Part shown: piece after piece, positions 42,833 through 52,707 of the stretch
Layout: each line of letters opens with the position of its first letter
Position numbering within the stretch: position 1 is the first letter of the stretch
Assembly: GCA_964498585.1 (NCBI GenBank)
Contig: CAZCHH010000013.1
Span: 1 to 56,739 of the forward strand
Length of the DNA stretch: 56,739 nt
From: JAAYJM01 sp964498585
GTDB taxonomy: Bacteria; Bacteroidota; Ignavibacteria; Kapaibacteriales; UBA2268
Reading direction: 5' to 3'
The notes under the pieces: generated by a model
The model's input: the letters and a program-made list of their open reading frames with translations, nothing else
Told to the model about the DNA's origin: nothing
Database searches by the model: none
Program-made: the position numbers and the translations under genes

Positions 42833-43408
42833 ATGATAGCACAAAATTTAGTAAATACACTTAAAAATGATTATTCAATCTCCAATTGCACTTTAAATGA
42901 TTTAGAAAAATGTGTTTTTAAAAAATATGTCCCAAAAAACGTAATCATTCAAAATGAATTAGAAATTGCAGAAAATATTTTTTTTATTGAATCTGGAATA
43001 GTTAGGCATTATAGCGTTTATAACGGTAAAGAATATACTACTTGGTTTTCTCAGGAAGGCGAATTTTTAGCCAATTCGAGTTTCTTTTTAAGAAAGCCAA
43101 CTTACGATATTTTAATTACTTTAGAAGAATGTACCCTTTATGGTATAAGCAATGGAGATTTTGAATGTCTTTGTTCGGCGCATCATGATTTTGAGCATTT
43201 CGTTAGATTAGTCATAACAGAACTGTTCGTTTCTCTTGATGAGCATTACACATTAAGAAATTTACTAAATGCAGAAGAAAAATACAAACTTTTAATGACA
43301 AAATACCCGGGTTTTCTTCAGCGTGTTCCACTTTTATATTTAGCAAATTTCCTTGGTATAACTCCAGAGACTTTAAGCCGGGTAAGAAAAAAAATTTCAA
43401 TTTCTTGA
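42833..43408 (+). CDS. Crp/Fnr-family transcriptional regulator
   Basis: The 191-residue protein has an N-terminal cyclic-nucleotide-binding-like domain (about 20-130: FKKYVPKNVIIQNELEIAENIFFIESGIVRHYSVYNGKEYTTWF-type strands) and a C-terminal winged helix-turn-helix (YLANFLGITPETLSRVRKKI, recognition helix ETLSRVRKK). The Arg of the cAMP phosphate loop (RTA motif) is not present and there are no Fnr-type clustered cysteines, so it probably senses something else or acts without ligand, as in many Bacteroidota paralogues. It stands alone with its own promoter box; the next gene, 69 bases downstream on the same strand, is a secreted SBBP protein that it could control (inference only). Confidence 0.9.
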   Translation: MIAQNLVNTLKNDYSISNCTLNDLEKCVFKKYVPKNVIIQNELEIAENIFFIESGIVRHYSVYNGKEYTTWFSQEGEFLANSSFFLRKPTYDILITLEECTLYGISNGDFECLCSAHHDFEHFVRLVITELFVSLDEHYTLRNLLNAEEKYKLLMTKYPGFLQRVPLLYLANFLGITPETLSRVRKKISIS

Positions 43409-43477
43409 TTTATGTCAAGTCAATGAAAAATATTTTTTTTTAATTTTTAATTTTATCATTATTAGGAGTAAAGCATT

Positions 43478-45661
43478 ATGAAAAAATTTACTATTTTAAT
43501 TATAGCTTTTCTTGTGTCTTTTCCAACTTCGTACTCACAACTTTGCCAATGGGCTGATATGATTGACGGAAATGGAATTGACTACGTAGAATGTGTAACA
43601 AACGATGCTGCCGGTAACTTTTATGTATGCGGCAGTTCGAGTTCCGGAACTATTAATTTCAATAATGGAATTACTCTTACAAGTAGCGGATACTACGATG
43701 GCTTTATAGCAAAATATAATTCCGATGGTTTATGCCAGTGGGCAAGAAAAATTGCCGGGTCGAGCAATGATAAAGCTTATAGCTGTAATGTAGATTTTGA
43801 AGGTAGCGTCATTGTTTCCGGAGAATTTGAATCTTATACCTTATGGCTTGATGATAGTGTGTCATTATCCGGTTATGGCACCTCTGATTCTTATATTGCA
43901 AAATATAATAATAATGGATTTTGTCTTTGGGCTGAAAGAATTTACGGACCAGGCAGACATAGGGGATACTCAATTACAACCGATGGTGCAGGAAATATTT
44001 ATATAGGCGGTGAATTCTCCCAATCTGTAAATTTCAATAATAGTATATCTTTAACCAGTTCTGGCGGAACATATACTTACGATGGTTTTGTCGCAAAATA
44101 CAATTATTATGGCAACTGCCAATGGGCAAATAAAGTATATGGCTCTCAATCCGAAGAAGTAAACAGTTTAACCTTGGATAATAATGGAAATATATATGCA
44201 GCCGGAACATTTAATTCGCCTACTGCCTATATAAATGAAAATATTACTTTACTTAATTCGGGTGATTTAGATGTTTTTATAGCTAAATATGATAATTTTG
44301 GCGGAGCCCAGTGGTTTACTAAAATTTCAAGTATAAACGGTGACAAAACCTATAGCATTGATTTTGATGGCTCTGAACATCTTTATATAGGAGGTTCTTA
44401 TTTTGGTGCTTCTGTAGAATTTAATAATGGGATATCTTTAACTAATTCCGGAAGTGAAGATGCTTTTTTTGCAAAATATGATTTAACTGGACAATGCCAA
44501 TGGGCAGAAAAAACCACAGGCACCAGTGATGAATTAGTATATTCAGTCAAAGTAAAGGATTTAAATACAATTTATATTGGTGGATATTTCAGAAATCAGC
44601 CAGTTACTTTCAACAATGGTATTTCCCTTACCAACTCTGGCAATCACGATGCTTTCCTTGCTGAATACAATTCAAGCGGAGAGTGTCAGTGGGCAGAGAA
44701 AATTGCAGGAACTGCTCAGGAATGGGTTAGGTCAATTGATTATTCACAAAATGGGATTTATTTAGGAGGTAGCTTTGAATCTACTTTGCTCAATTTTAAC
44801 AATGATATTTCATTAACTTATAGCACTTATGCGTATGGCGGTTTCATTGCGAAATATTCCTTGTCTGTTCAACTTACCCCTCCAGTCCTTATTTCTCCTG
44901 AAAATAATTCAACAAATTATGTCTTTAATCCAACAATGCAGTGGCAGCCGGTTGAAAATGCCAGTTCATATTCACTGCAAATTTCTACTACAAATGATTT
45001 TAGTTCTCTACTTGTTGATGAAAGCGGAATAACTGAAACAAATTATCAGGTATTCGGATTAACGAACAATACTAATTATTACTGGCGGGTCTGTGCTGTT
45101 GCAGGTTCTCAAACAGGTAACTGGAGTGAAGTGTGGAATTTTACAATTATGATTAGTAATGTAACGTTCAATATTAACTTATCTCAAGGGTGGAATCAGA
45201 TTTCAAGTAACGTGATTCCTCAAAATCCAAATATGGTAGATGTATTTTCAGAAATATCAGAAAGTATTGTATTAGTTAAAAATGGAATGGGACAGGTTTA
45301 TTCACCTGTTTTTCAAATTAACAATATTGGGGATTGGGATATTACCCAAGGTTACCAGTTATATTGTAATTCAGATTGTATTTTGGAAATAACAGGTATT
45401 CAGGTTATACCTGATGATACTCCTATTGAACTTAATGCCGGCTGGAATCTGATTGCTTTTGTTCATCCTTATGAAGTTTCTGCTGAAATTGAATTAGAGA
45501 GCATCCTTCCATATTTAATAATAGCTAAAGATAACTATGGTAGATTTTTTGTACCGGAATATAATATTAATACAATAGGAAATATGTTACCCGGACAGGG
45601 CTATTGGGTATATGTAACGCAGGCAGTTATTTTAACTCATCCGCAGTTGGATAGAAAATAA
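43478..45661 (+). CDS. Secreted SBBP-type beta-propeller protein with fibronectin III-like domain
   Basis: The 727-residue protein has a signal peptide (MKKFTILIIAFLVSFPTSYS, cleavage before QLCQW). About ten repeats of roughly 45 residues follow in 20-470, with the pattern GNIYxGG-(S/E)F-x-VNFNN-x-ISLTxSG-x-DAFxAKYxxxGxCQWA, as in SBBP/Beta-propeller repeat proteins. Residues 475-565 are a fibronectin type III-like module (PVLISPENNSTNYVFNPTMQW and NNTNYYWRVCAVAGSQTGNWS). The last 160 residues are a pair of domains starting with LSQGWNQIS and LNAGWNLIAF. A standard Por sorting domain with an xYPNP motif is not visible at the C-terminus, so it may leave the cell by another route or be retained. 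AGGAG lies 12 bases before the ATG. Confidence 0.88.
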   Translation: MKKFTILIIAFLVSFPTSYSQLCQWADMIDGNGIDYVECVTNDAAGNFYVCGSSSSGTINFNNGITLTSSGYYDGFIAKYNSDGLCQWARKIAGSSNDKAYSCNVDFEGSVIVSGEFESYTLWLDDSVSLSGYGTSDSYIAKYNNNGFCLWAERIYGPGRHRGYSITTDGAGNIYIGGEFSQSVNFNNSISLTSSGGTYTYDGFVAKYNYYGNCQWANKVYGSQSEEVNSLTLDNNGNIYAAGTFNSPTAYINENITLLNSGDLDVFIAKYDNFGGAQWFTKISSINGDKTYSIDFDGSEHLYIGGSYFGASVEFNNGISLTNSGSEDAFFAKYDLTGQCQWAEKTTGTSDELVYSVKVKDLNTIYIGGYFRNQPVTFNNGISLTNSGNHDAFLAEYNSSGECQWAEKIAGTAQEWVRSIDYSQNGIYLGGSFESTLLNFNNDISLTYSTYAYGGFIAKYSLSVQLTPPVLISPENNSTNYVFNPTMQWQPVENASSYSLQISTTNDFSSLLVDESGITETNYQVFGLTNNTNYYWRVCAVAGSQTGNWSEVWNFTIMISNVTFNINLSQGWNQISSNVIPQNPNMVDVFSEISESIVLVKNGMGQVYSPVFQINNIGDWDITQGYQLYCNSDCILEITGIQVIPDDTPIELNAGWNLIAFVHPYEVSAEIELESILPYLIIAKDNYGRFFVPEYNINTIGNMLPGQGYWVYVTQAVILTHPQLDRK

Positions 45662-46073
45662 TATCATTTCCTATTTGAAACGGAACATATTAGAATGAAC
45701 TTTTTAGTCATCGGATGACTGGCTGTCATCTGATGACTTTTGTTACAGTAGAAATCATCATAATTATATAATTTTTATTTTCAGAACTTCATACCCCACG
45801 TAGTATGTTATTTCGCACTCTTGTCTTTCTGGGGTTACCAATGACATCTTTACGTTTGTCGGTCATTCTGAAGCGCAGCGAAGAATCCAGAGAGTAGTGG
45901 TTAAAAAAATTTTCTGGATTCTTCACTTCGTTCAGAATGACTGTGTTAATTGATGTCATCTCTATTTAAATAAAGCACTTGCTTTATCTTGGGGTTCGGA
46001 ATGACACAATATAATAAGTCTTTTAACGAATTACTACACTAGCAAGAAAAAATGTAGCTAAAAAATATTTCTT
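45662..46073. repeat. Intergenic repeat cluster
   Basis: No gene was found. The 33-bp hairpin (45706-45738) stands 44 bases after the SBBP gene's stop. Then come an ATCTTTACGTTTGTCGG joining segment, an 80-bp element (45862-45941) and a 51-bp element (45955-46005). The joining segment and 80-bp element repeat, nearly unchanged, the layout at 7990-8154. Confidence 0.85.
45706..45738. repeat. 33-bp double-palindrome hairpin
   Basis: AGTCATCGGATGACT, spacer GGC, then TGTCATCTGATGACT, differing at two positions from a perfect reverse complement. The first arm is identical to that of the in-gene copy at 37966. It is followed by TTTTG, so it could also act as a weak terminator for the SBBP gene. 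Confidence 0.88.
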
Positions 46074-47534
46074 TTACTTCAATACCAAAAATTTAGTTAA
46101 GAAAGCTCCTACTTTTAAAAAATAAATTCCTGTAGATAAATTAGATATGTCTATTCTTTGCTTTGGAACGGGCATTAGCGAGTGTTCCAATATTGCTTTT
46201 TCGCCATAGCAAGTGTAAATACAAATTTTTTTAGAAATTTCGTATCTTTTAAATATAGCATTTCCATTAATTGAAATCTCTATAAAGTCATTTGCAGGAT
46301 TTGGATAAATATTGAAATCATCATTATTTTGATAAAAAACTGAGGATGCTGCCTCATATTCAATTGCTCCGATATCAATAGTATCATCGACCATACGTTC
46401 TTTAAAAAAACTTTTGTAGCTATATTCATATTCAGGTTTAAGCGAATGCCCTAATACTTTTTGGTTTAACTTTATTCCAGCATTTATAGCAGGGCTGTTT
46501 TCTTCCAAATTATATCCTATTATCGAATTCAATACTAATCCAGCTTCATCTATATTGTCATTAACCAAATTATTACTTGAATCTAAAAAGCTATCATTAC
46601 CAGTAATAAAACCACCTGTTTTTGCACCAACACAAATATTATTTTTAATGAATATCGTATCAATACTCTTGGTATCAATGAAATTTCCTCTATCTTTATA
46701 ATTAACAATAGTATTGCTGCAAATATAAAGATTGTGAGGAGCTGGATTTGACAAACCTTCAAGCCCAAAACCAATAATATTTGAGTTGACAGAGTTCTGT
46801 CCCTGCTCGATAATGTTGCCAAGAATAACAGCGCAGCCACCATTTGGTAAATCAATATTTCTGCTATCACACGAATTCAAGTTAGAAATAAGATTGTATT
46901 CAATGAAATTAAACTTGGCTCTGCTTTTCAACTCATTTCCTTCAGCAACAGCATCGTAAGTTTTATTGAATCGAAATATTAATGTGTCGATGAAATTAAT
47001 ATAGATATTGTGTTGATAGCCCGGATTTGAATTGCTTCCATTTCCATAAAACTCACAAAATTCGATTAATATTGTGCAGTTATCTATTTTTCCACCTTGC
47101 AAAATCCCCATTTCATTGCCAACAAAATTGCAATTTCTAACAATCAAATTAGCTCCTTCCTGTCTTATTCCAGCTCCGTTATTGTCTGATACTACGGCAT
47201 CGCGAAATTCAATGTTTTCTACTCTTGTATTATTACCTCGAATAACGAAAATCCCTTTGCCATTGTTGTAATTTTTAGCTAAGTTATCTCCAGCTGTTAA
47301 TATTGGTTTCCCATTTATTCCGCAAATATAAAGATTGTTTTTAGTCCAGGTTACCTGAATATCATCATAATAGTTGCCTTTTTCGATAAGAATAGTATCG
47401 TTATCTTCCACCAACGGAGCAACTTCGCTACAAATTTTATACTCTCCGTTATTGCTTACAGTCCATACTTTTGATTTTGTAACAAAGCTGAATAAAAGAA
47501 AAGCAATAATTGATATAAAGAAAATTTTTTTCAT
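46074..47534 (-). CDS. Secreted right-handed beta-helix protein with type IX sorting domain
   Basis: The 486-residue protein starts with a signal peptide (MKKIFFISIIAFLLFSFVTK). Residues 25-340 have the ladder pattern of a parallel beta-helix (pectate-lyase-like/DUF1565), with repeated short strands and Asn or Gly turns: DTILIEKGNYYDDIQV, VIRGNNTRVENIEFRDAVV, LIVRNCNFVGNEMGILQGG and NIYINFIDTLIFRFN. The last ~85 residues form the Por/T9SS sorting domain (DFNIYPNPANDFIEISING, GIYFLKVGAFLTKFLVL). Beta-helix proteins of this type often bind or cleave polysaccharides; no catalytic residues can be identified with confidence. It is a single gene between a repeat tract and the ccsA-like gene, 66 bases away on the same strand. 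Confidence 0.88.
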   Translation of the reverse strand: MKKIFFISIIAFLLFSFVTKSKVWTVSNNGEYKICSEVAPLVEDNDTILIEKGNYYDDIQVTWTKNNLYICGINGKPILTAGDNLAKNYNNGKGIFVIRGNNTRVENIEFRDAVVSDNNGAGIRQEGANLIVRNCNFVGNEMGILQGGKIDNCTILIEFCEFYGNGSNSNPGYQHNIYINFIDTLIFRFNKTYDAVAEGNELKSRAKFNFIEYNLISNLNSCDSRNIDLPNGGCAVILGNIIEQGQNSVNSNIIGFGLEGLSNPAPHNLYICSNTIVNYKDRGNFIDTKSIDTIFIKNNICVGAKTGGFITGNDSFLDSSNNLVNDNIDEAGLVLNSIIGYNLEENSPAINAGIKLNQKVLGHSLKPEYEYSYKSFFKERMVDDTIDIGAIEYEAASSVFYQNNDDFNIYPNPANDFIEISINGNAIFKRYEISKKICIYTCYGEKAILEHSLMPVPKQRIDISNLSTGIYFLKVGAFLTKFLVLK

Positions 47535-47600
47535 ATTTCTTCTTTTTTATATTAGGGGAGTTCTAATATTTCAATTTTGATTGTAATTCTGAATCTATGT

Positions 47601-48626
47601 TTACTCATTCATTTTCTTTGCTCTAATATGAAGATTCAACAGCCAGAAAAAGAGCATTGAAAAAGCGATAATTGAAATTCCAAAGCCAAATTGCATAGTA
47701 GGATTGAGCATATCACTTTTGGTTGCTAATACAGGACCAATAGTATCTTCACTACTTGAGCCGGGATGCAATCCAGAAGCAATTCGCGGCAGAATAAAAA
47801 TAAAGAAAGGTACTGTTACAAATGCAATTATTGAATAAACAGAACTTAACCGCGCTCTCATTTTCTCATTTTCAATTGATGAACGCAATATAAAATAAGC
47901 AAAATATATTAGCAGTAAAACGAAAATCGATGTTTGCCGTGGGTCCCAATTCCAGTAACTTCCCCAGTTATACTTTGCCCAGACTGCACCTGTAAGTGTT
48001 GCTAAAATACAAAACACTGTCCCTAAATATGCTGATGATGATGCTTTTATATCATCGAACATATCCTGTTTTCTTAAATAATTTACAGAATAAATCATCG
48101 AAATTAAATAAGCCAGAACAGTTAGCCAAGCCATTGGCACGTGAAAATTCATTATTTTTATTCGTTCTTCAAGTTGTGGAAGATATGGTATCGAAAAAAC
48201 TGGATTCTCACTTATTATAGAATGAAACACAAATCCATTCTTATTTTTATCATATTTAAGTTTAACTATATATTCATTTTTTTCTAATAAATCAAGTTTT
48301 TCTTTTGAATACAAATTAAAAGAATTTTTATTTTTTTTACTACTTTTTATATGATAAAGCCACATTTGATTTGCTTCATCAAAAGTTGCTTCGTTATTAT
48401 TTAATGCAATAGTCGAGTTGATTGGATAATCAAAAATCTTTGAAGTAATAACTTTTGCATTTTCTAAGTTTGTAGCTATAGGAGGTAAAATATTAATTAA
48501 TATGGCAACAATCATCATTAGAACAGCAGTTATTTTCCAAACCGTCGATTTTGCTTTGTCAATTTTTGGAAAAAAACCAAGCAATATTGAAATTATAAAT
48601 GCTAATGATATTATTAGGAACTTCAT
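47601..48626 (-). CDS. ccsA: CcsA/CcmC-like haem-handling membrane protein of cytochrome c maturation
   Basis: The 341-residue integral membrane protein has a WWD-type motif WGSYWNWDPRQTS (about 219-231), which presents haem at the outer face of the membrane, and flanking His residues in predicted periplasmic ends (MNFHVPMAWLTVL and SGLHPGSSSEDTIGP). That is the layout of CcsA/CcmC/CcmF. It differs in having two membrane segments at the N-terminus and then a soluble stretch of about 100 residues (50-150) before the CcmC-like core; that stretch resembles an unrelated periplasmic insert. No ccmB, ccsB (ResB) or thiol-disulfide partner gene is adjacent. Symbol given by family resemblance; CcmC is the alternative. 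Confidence 0.85.
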   Translation of the reverse strand: MKFLIISLAFIISILLGFFPKIDKAKSTVWKITAVLMMIVAILINILPPIATNLENAKVITSKIFDYPINSTIALNNNEATFDEANQMWLYHIKSSKKNKNSFNLYSKEKLDLLEKNEYIVKLKYDKNKNGFVFHSIISENPVFSIPYLPQLEERIKIMNFHVPMAWLTVLAYLISMIYSVNYLRKQDMFDDIKASSSAYLGTVFCILATLTGAVWAKYNWGSYWNWDPRQTSIFVLLLIYFAYFILRSSIENEKMRARLSSVYSIIAFVTVPFFIFILPRIASGLHPGSSSEDTIGPVLATKSDMLNPTMQFGFGISIIAFSMLFFWLLNLHIRAKKMNE

Positions 48627-49133
48627 TTAAATTCAATCAAAATTAAAAAAACAAATATAGAAAATATTTCCCAAAGATTTTAAAAATTATGATTACACTT
48701 GAATAATTAATCAGATAACTGGAGCTATCAGATAAATAGATTCAGTAATAATATCTAAAAAAAGCATTGTTACAAAAATTTTATCCCTACGAGATAAGTA
48801 GAATAGCAACTCATTTTAAAGATGTGAGTATTCGTAAACTATTAGGAGGAGCATACTGGTATGTTCTCTTATAGTTATACTATCTACTTGTAGAAAGTAT
48901 GGCTTTCTCCTCACTTTATATTAAAAATAAAATATATGAAAAATTTGTAAAATAATTTTAATAGTTTTGTTAAATGTTGAAATAATTATTATATTTGTAA
49001 TTAGTTGATATAAAGATAATTAATATTTGAAAAAGTCAAATGTTAAAAACCAAGTAGTCAAATGTTGAAGTAAAATTAATACAATTACTCATCAACAAAA
49101 CAAAAGCTTAAAAAATATCATTTCTTCAAAACA
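48627..49133. other. AT-rich gap with one ATCCC-type repeat and the nadE promoter
   Basis: No gene was found. At about 48765-48820, GTTACAAAAATTTTATCCCTAC and GATAAGTAGAATAGCAACT match the complement of the repeat at 9719-9765. It is followed by a GGAGGAGCATACTGG ... TGGCTTTCTCCTC block (48844-48918) whose ends are complementary (GAGGAG / CTCCTC). The last 140 bases carry a promoter-like pair (48966-48997). Confidence 0.6.
48966..48997 (+). promoter_or_regulatory. Bacteroidota-type promoter before nadE
   Basis: TTTG at 48966-48969, 20 bases, then TATATTTG at 48990-48997. The predicted transcript starts about 49004, leaving a leader of about 130 bases before the nadE ATG. Confidence 0.45.
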
Positions 49134-51104
49134 ATGCAAACACTCAACGAACTTGGATTTATTCGGATTGCAACAGTATCACCAGAAGTAAAAGTTGCTG
49201 ATATCGAATTTAATAAAAACGAAATTATAGCGCAAATAAAAATTGCGAATAAAAAGCAATGCCAAATAATTCTCTTTCCGGAACTTGCTGTTACAAGCTA
49301 TACCTGTGGCGATTTATTCTTTCAAAACACTTTGCTTAAAAAGTCATTGGCAGCTGTTGAAGAAATCGCCTTAGTAACTGAGAAATTGGGCTGTATAGTA
49401 ATTTTGGGCGCACCACTTGTCGCAAATAATATGCTGTTTAATTGTGCTTTCTTTCTTGCAAATGGAGAAATACAAGGAATTGTTCCCAAAACATACATTC
49501 CCAATACCAATGAATTTTACGAAAAAAGATGGTTCTCTTCAGAATTTGAAAGAATATCAGATGAAATTTCTTTAGGCAATATAAAAATTCCTTTTGGAGC
49601 TGATTTAGTTTTTTCTATAGAAAATATACCCGGTTTAAAATTTGGCGTAGAAATATGCGAGGATTTATGGGCAATAGAACCGCCAAGCACCCAACTTTCG
49701 CTTTCGGGAGCAAATATAATATTTAATCTTTCTGCAAGTAATGAAGTACTTGGAAAGCACCAATACCGGAAGCAATTAGTTATTTCTCAATCTGCACGCA
49801 CTCTATCTGCATATATATATGCTTCTGCCGGTGCTGGTGAATCCTCAACCGATTTGTGCTTTTCCGGCAGCTTGCTTATTGCTGAAAATGGAATTCTTTT
49901 AAATGAAGGTGAGAGGTTTAATTTCAATTCACAAATGGAAATTGCTGATATTGATTTTGAAAAGCTTAACAGCGAGCGGCTGAAAAACTCTTCATTCGCT
50001 GCTGCACCAAGGAACAAATTACTTAGAGAAGTTTCGATTAAATTAAAACTTCGAAAAAAAGTAGATAAAATTGATACAATAATTTCATCTCAAAATGAAA
50101 TAAAATTATATAGAAAAGTTAGCCCTACGCCGTTTATTCCACAGGAAAACGACAGAGCAGCAGTTTGTAAGGAAATATTCAATATACAGACAACTGCACT
50201 TGCAAAACGGGTCAAACACACTCAATCAAAAAGCATTCTGCTGGGTGTTTCTGGTGGTTTAGATTCTACTCTTGCTTTAATCGTTGCATATAAAACCTTT
50301 GAAATGCTTGGATTAGATAAGAAAAACTTAATTGCTGTTACAATGCCCGGAATGGGAACCAGCAAACGAACTAAATCAAATGCAGAAATATTATCTAAAC
50401 TGCTGGGAGTAAAAATACTTGTGATTCCAATTGAAAAAGCTGTCAAGCAGCACTTTGAAGATATTGGGCACAGTCCAGAGCAAAAAGACATCGTTTATGA
50501 AAATGCACAGGCACGCGAGCGGACACAGATTTTAATGGATTTAGCAAATAAATATAATGGTTTCGTTTTGGGTACAGGCGACCTTTCCGAACTTGCTCTC
50601 GGCTGGTGTACTTACAACGGCGACCATATCTCTATGTATGGCGTAAATTCCGGTATTCCCAAAACATTGATTAAATATATTATTGAATGGGCGGCTCAGG
50701 AAGAATTTGAAAAAAATATTGCTGATATTTTGCTCGACATAATTGAAACGCCTATTTCTCCGGAACTTCTTCCAACTGAAAATGGTGAAATAGTTCAAAA
50801 AACAGAAAAAGAAATTGGGGATTATATTTTAAATGACTTCTTTTTATACTACTTTTTCCGTTTTGGATTTTCTCAGGAAAAAATACAATTTCTTGCCGAA
50901 ATAGCATTCGAAAATCAATATAAAGCAAGTGAAATCAAGAACTGGCTCGTTCAATTTTACAAACGATTTTTTACTCAACAGTTTAAGCGTTCCTGTATGC
51001 CAGATGGAGTAAAAATTGGTTCTGTTTCACTTTCTCCGCGGGGAGATTGGCGGATGCCAAGCGATGCCTCGTTTGGAGAATGGGTGTGTGAGTTGCAAAT
51101 GTAA
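49134..51104 (+). CDS. nadE: Glutamine-dependent NAD+ synthetase
   Basis: NadE makes NAD+ from deamido-NAD+ (nicotinate adenine dinucleotide), ATP and glutamine. The 656-residue two-domain form is present. The N-terminal nitrilase-type glutaminase domain (about 8-290) has the Glu-Lys-Cys triad: E50 in FPELAVTSY, the Lys in VPKTYIPN and the Cys in FGVEICEDLW. The C-terminal synthetase domain (about 340-656) has the PP-loop LLGVSGGLDSTLAL (near 370), GTGDLSELALGWCTYNGDH and the P2-like loop region. Both active sites look complete. The gene stands alone with its own promoter-like box; no other NAD genes are nearby. Confidence 0.96.
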   Translation: MQTLNELGFIRIATVSPEVKVADIEFNKNEIIAQIKIANKKQCQIILFPELAVTSYTCGDLFFQNTLLKKSLAAVEEIALVTEKLGCIVILGAPLVANNMLFNCAFFLANGEIQGIVPKTYIPNTNEFYEKRWFSSEFERISDEISLGNIKIPFGADLVFSIENIPGLKFGVEICEDLWAIEPPSTQLSLSGANIIFNLSASNEVLGKHQYRKQLVISQSARTLSAYIYASAGAGESSTDLCFSGSLLIAENGILLNEGERFNFNSQMEIADIDFEKLNSERLKNSSFAAAPRNKLLREVSIKLKLRKKVDKIDTIISSQNEIKLYRKVSPTPFIPQENDRAAVCKEIFNIQTTALAKRVKHTQSKSILLGVSGGLDSTLALIVAYKTFEMLGLDKKNLIAVTMPGMGTSKRTKSNAEILSKLLGVKILVIPIEKAVKQHFEDIGHSPEQKDIVYENAQARERTQILMDLANKYNGFVLGTGDLSELALGWCTYNGDHISMYGVNSGIPKTLIKYIIEWAAQEEFEKNIADILLDIIETPISPELLPTENGEIVQKTEKEIGDYILNDFFLYYFFRFGFSQEKIQFLAEIAFENQYKASEIKNWLVQFYKRFFTQQFKRSCMPDGVKIGSVSLSPRGDWRMPSDASFGEWVCELQM

Positions 51105-51452
51105 GTTATCGGCTATTTAGTCGTAAGTTATTAGTCATTAATTCTTTTATTAATTAATAACCAATAAAGAATAGCCAATAAGCAATATGGATGCTGCCAT
51201 AAGTCAGAATCAATCTTTGGGAAGCAAGTGAGCTTGCTCACTTGTTGGTTACATTTGGGCAAGCCCCAATGCTTCATTGAAATAGCTAAAATTGAATAGC
51301 GACTGAACAATAATAAGATGGATTCTGACATCCGTCAGAATGACACTTTTAGTGAGGTCATCTCCATTATAATAAAGCATTTGCTTTATCAGTCGGTTTG
51401 AAATGACACTTTCATTGTATCTATGAATGCAACTTGTTATTAAAACTTCTCA
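51105..51452. repeat. Intergenic repeat cluster with long inverted repeat
   Basis: No gene was found. 51111-51185 is an imperfect inverted repeat made of TTATTAG/TTATTGG-type units (TTATCGGCTATTTAG... against its complement). 51186-51316 contains a degenerate relative of the MITE-like element, including GTGAGCTTGCTCAC. Its right end, AAGATGGATTCTGACATCCG to GAATGACA (51315-51345), is nearly the complement of the left end at 26577. A 51-bp element lies at 51357-51407. Confidence 0.7.
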
Positions 51453-52667
51453 TTAATCTACTTTCATAAATTTCAGTGCTTTTTGATTTTCCTTGCTGTC
51501 TTTTAATATAATAAAATACATACCACTTGCTAATCCACTTATATTAATTGAAGCATTATTTGATATTTTTCCGGAAAGCAGCTTGTTTGAATAAATATCA
51601 ATAATTTCATACTTTGAATCAATTAAGTCGGTGCCTGTATTTATTGAAATGTAATTTACAGCAGGATTCGGATTTAATGAATAATCTAAATTATTCGAGC
51701 AGGAAACATTTTCAGAAACACTCATTAATTTATTATTAACAAAAGTAGCAAGAGAAGCAATAATTAATTTAGAGTTTTTATGAAAATAATCCATATTAAA
51801 ATATTTTATACTGTCGTGTATTGAATGAAAATAGATGTTAATATCAGAAGATAAATCTTCAAGTATTCCTAAAGCTGAAATGTTATAATTAAAGAAAGAA
51901 AAATAATCGCTAGTTCCATAACTGTTGACATAAGAAATCAGCCGAGTAAACAATCCAATATCATAGATATAATTAATATCATAAATAATATCACTGTAAT
52001 ATTCAGAATTCAAATCAGTAGTTCTTATATGGATTTCATTATCATTATTCCCATCATAGCCAATCATATCTGGCGAAATAGCGCATTTTACTACTTTGTT
52101 ATTATCAACTAAATTTTTTGCAAAATAACTTGAACCGAGTAATCCAATTTCCTCAGCATCAAAAAATGAGTAAATAACAGAATAATCAAGTTCATATTTG
52201 GAAAGAATTCGGGCAGCTTCAAGCACTGCAGCGCATCCGGACGCATTATCATCAGCGCCGGTGGCGGAATCTCCTGAAAATGTAATCGAATCGTAATGTG
52301 AGCCAATTACGTAGTATTCATCTGGAAAAATCTTTCCTTTTTGAATTGCATAAATATTAGAAAATAATGATGAGTCATCTGTTCTCGTAAATTCTTGTCT
52401 TTCACTTTCAAGCCCAAAACTTTCTAACCTATCAGCTAAATAATCTGCAGCTAAATCATTCCCATAAGACCTGAAATAACGGGTAAAAATTTTATGCTTT
52501 TCTCCATTGATTATAACTTCCTTTTCACCCGAGAGTTCTTCAACGTATATTCTTAAAGAATCAATATTAACCTCATCAATGATTTTTTGAATAGTTGAAC
52601 TATATTCAATAGAACTGCAAATCGAAGCGGTTAAAAACAAAAGAATTATTATACGAATTTTTTTCAT
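51453..52667 (-). CDS. Secreted M28-family zinc metallopeptidase with type IX sorting domain
   Basis: The 404-residue protein has a signal peptide (MKKIRIIILLFLTASICSS, cleavage near residue 19-20). An M28 aminopeptidase domain (about 75-320) shows the zinc ligands in order: His and Asp in GSHYDSI and GADDNASGCAAVLE, the catalytic Glu-Glu in FFDAEEIGLLGS, an Asp in SPDMIGYDG and a late His in YFHSIHDS. The C-terminal ~80 residues are a Por/T9SS sorting domain (DYSLNPNPAVNYISIN, GMYFIILKDSKENQKALKFM). It probably acts outside the cell on peptides, releasing N-terminal amino acids. It is a single gene with a well-matched promoter upstream. Confidence 0.93.
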   Translation of the reverse strand: MKKIRIIILLFLTASICSSIEYSSTIQKIIDEVNIDSLRIYVEELSGEKEVIINGEKHKIFTRYFRSYGNDLAADYLADRLESFGLESERQEFTRTDDSSLFSNIYAIQKGKIFPDEYYVIGSHYDSITFSGDSATGADDNASGCAAVLEAARILSKYELDYSVIYSFFDAEEIGLLGSSYFAKNLVDNNKVVKCAISPDMIGYDGNNDNEIHIRTTDLNSEYYSDIIYDINYIYDIGLFTRLISYVNSYGTSDYFSFFNYNISALGILEDLSSDINIYFHSIHDSIKYFNMDYFHKNSKLIIASLATFVNNKLMSVSENVSCSNNLDYSLNPNPAVNYISINTGTDLIDSKYEIIDIYSNKLLSGKISNNASINISGLASGMYFIILKDSKENQKALKFMKVD

Positions 52668-52707
52668 AATAGTATTTTACTACTCTCTTTTAAAAAATAT
52701 TATTTAA

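Noticed and set aside
51131..51331. 66-codon minus-strand ORF after nadE
   Set aside because: It lies in the inverted repeat and the degenerate MITE-like element, with no start signal or family resemblance.
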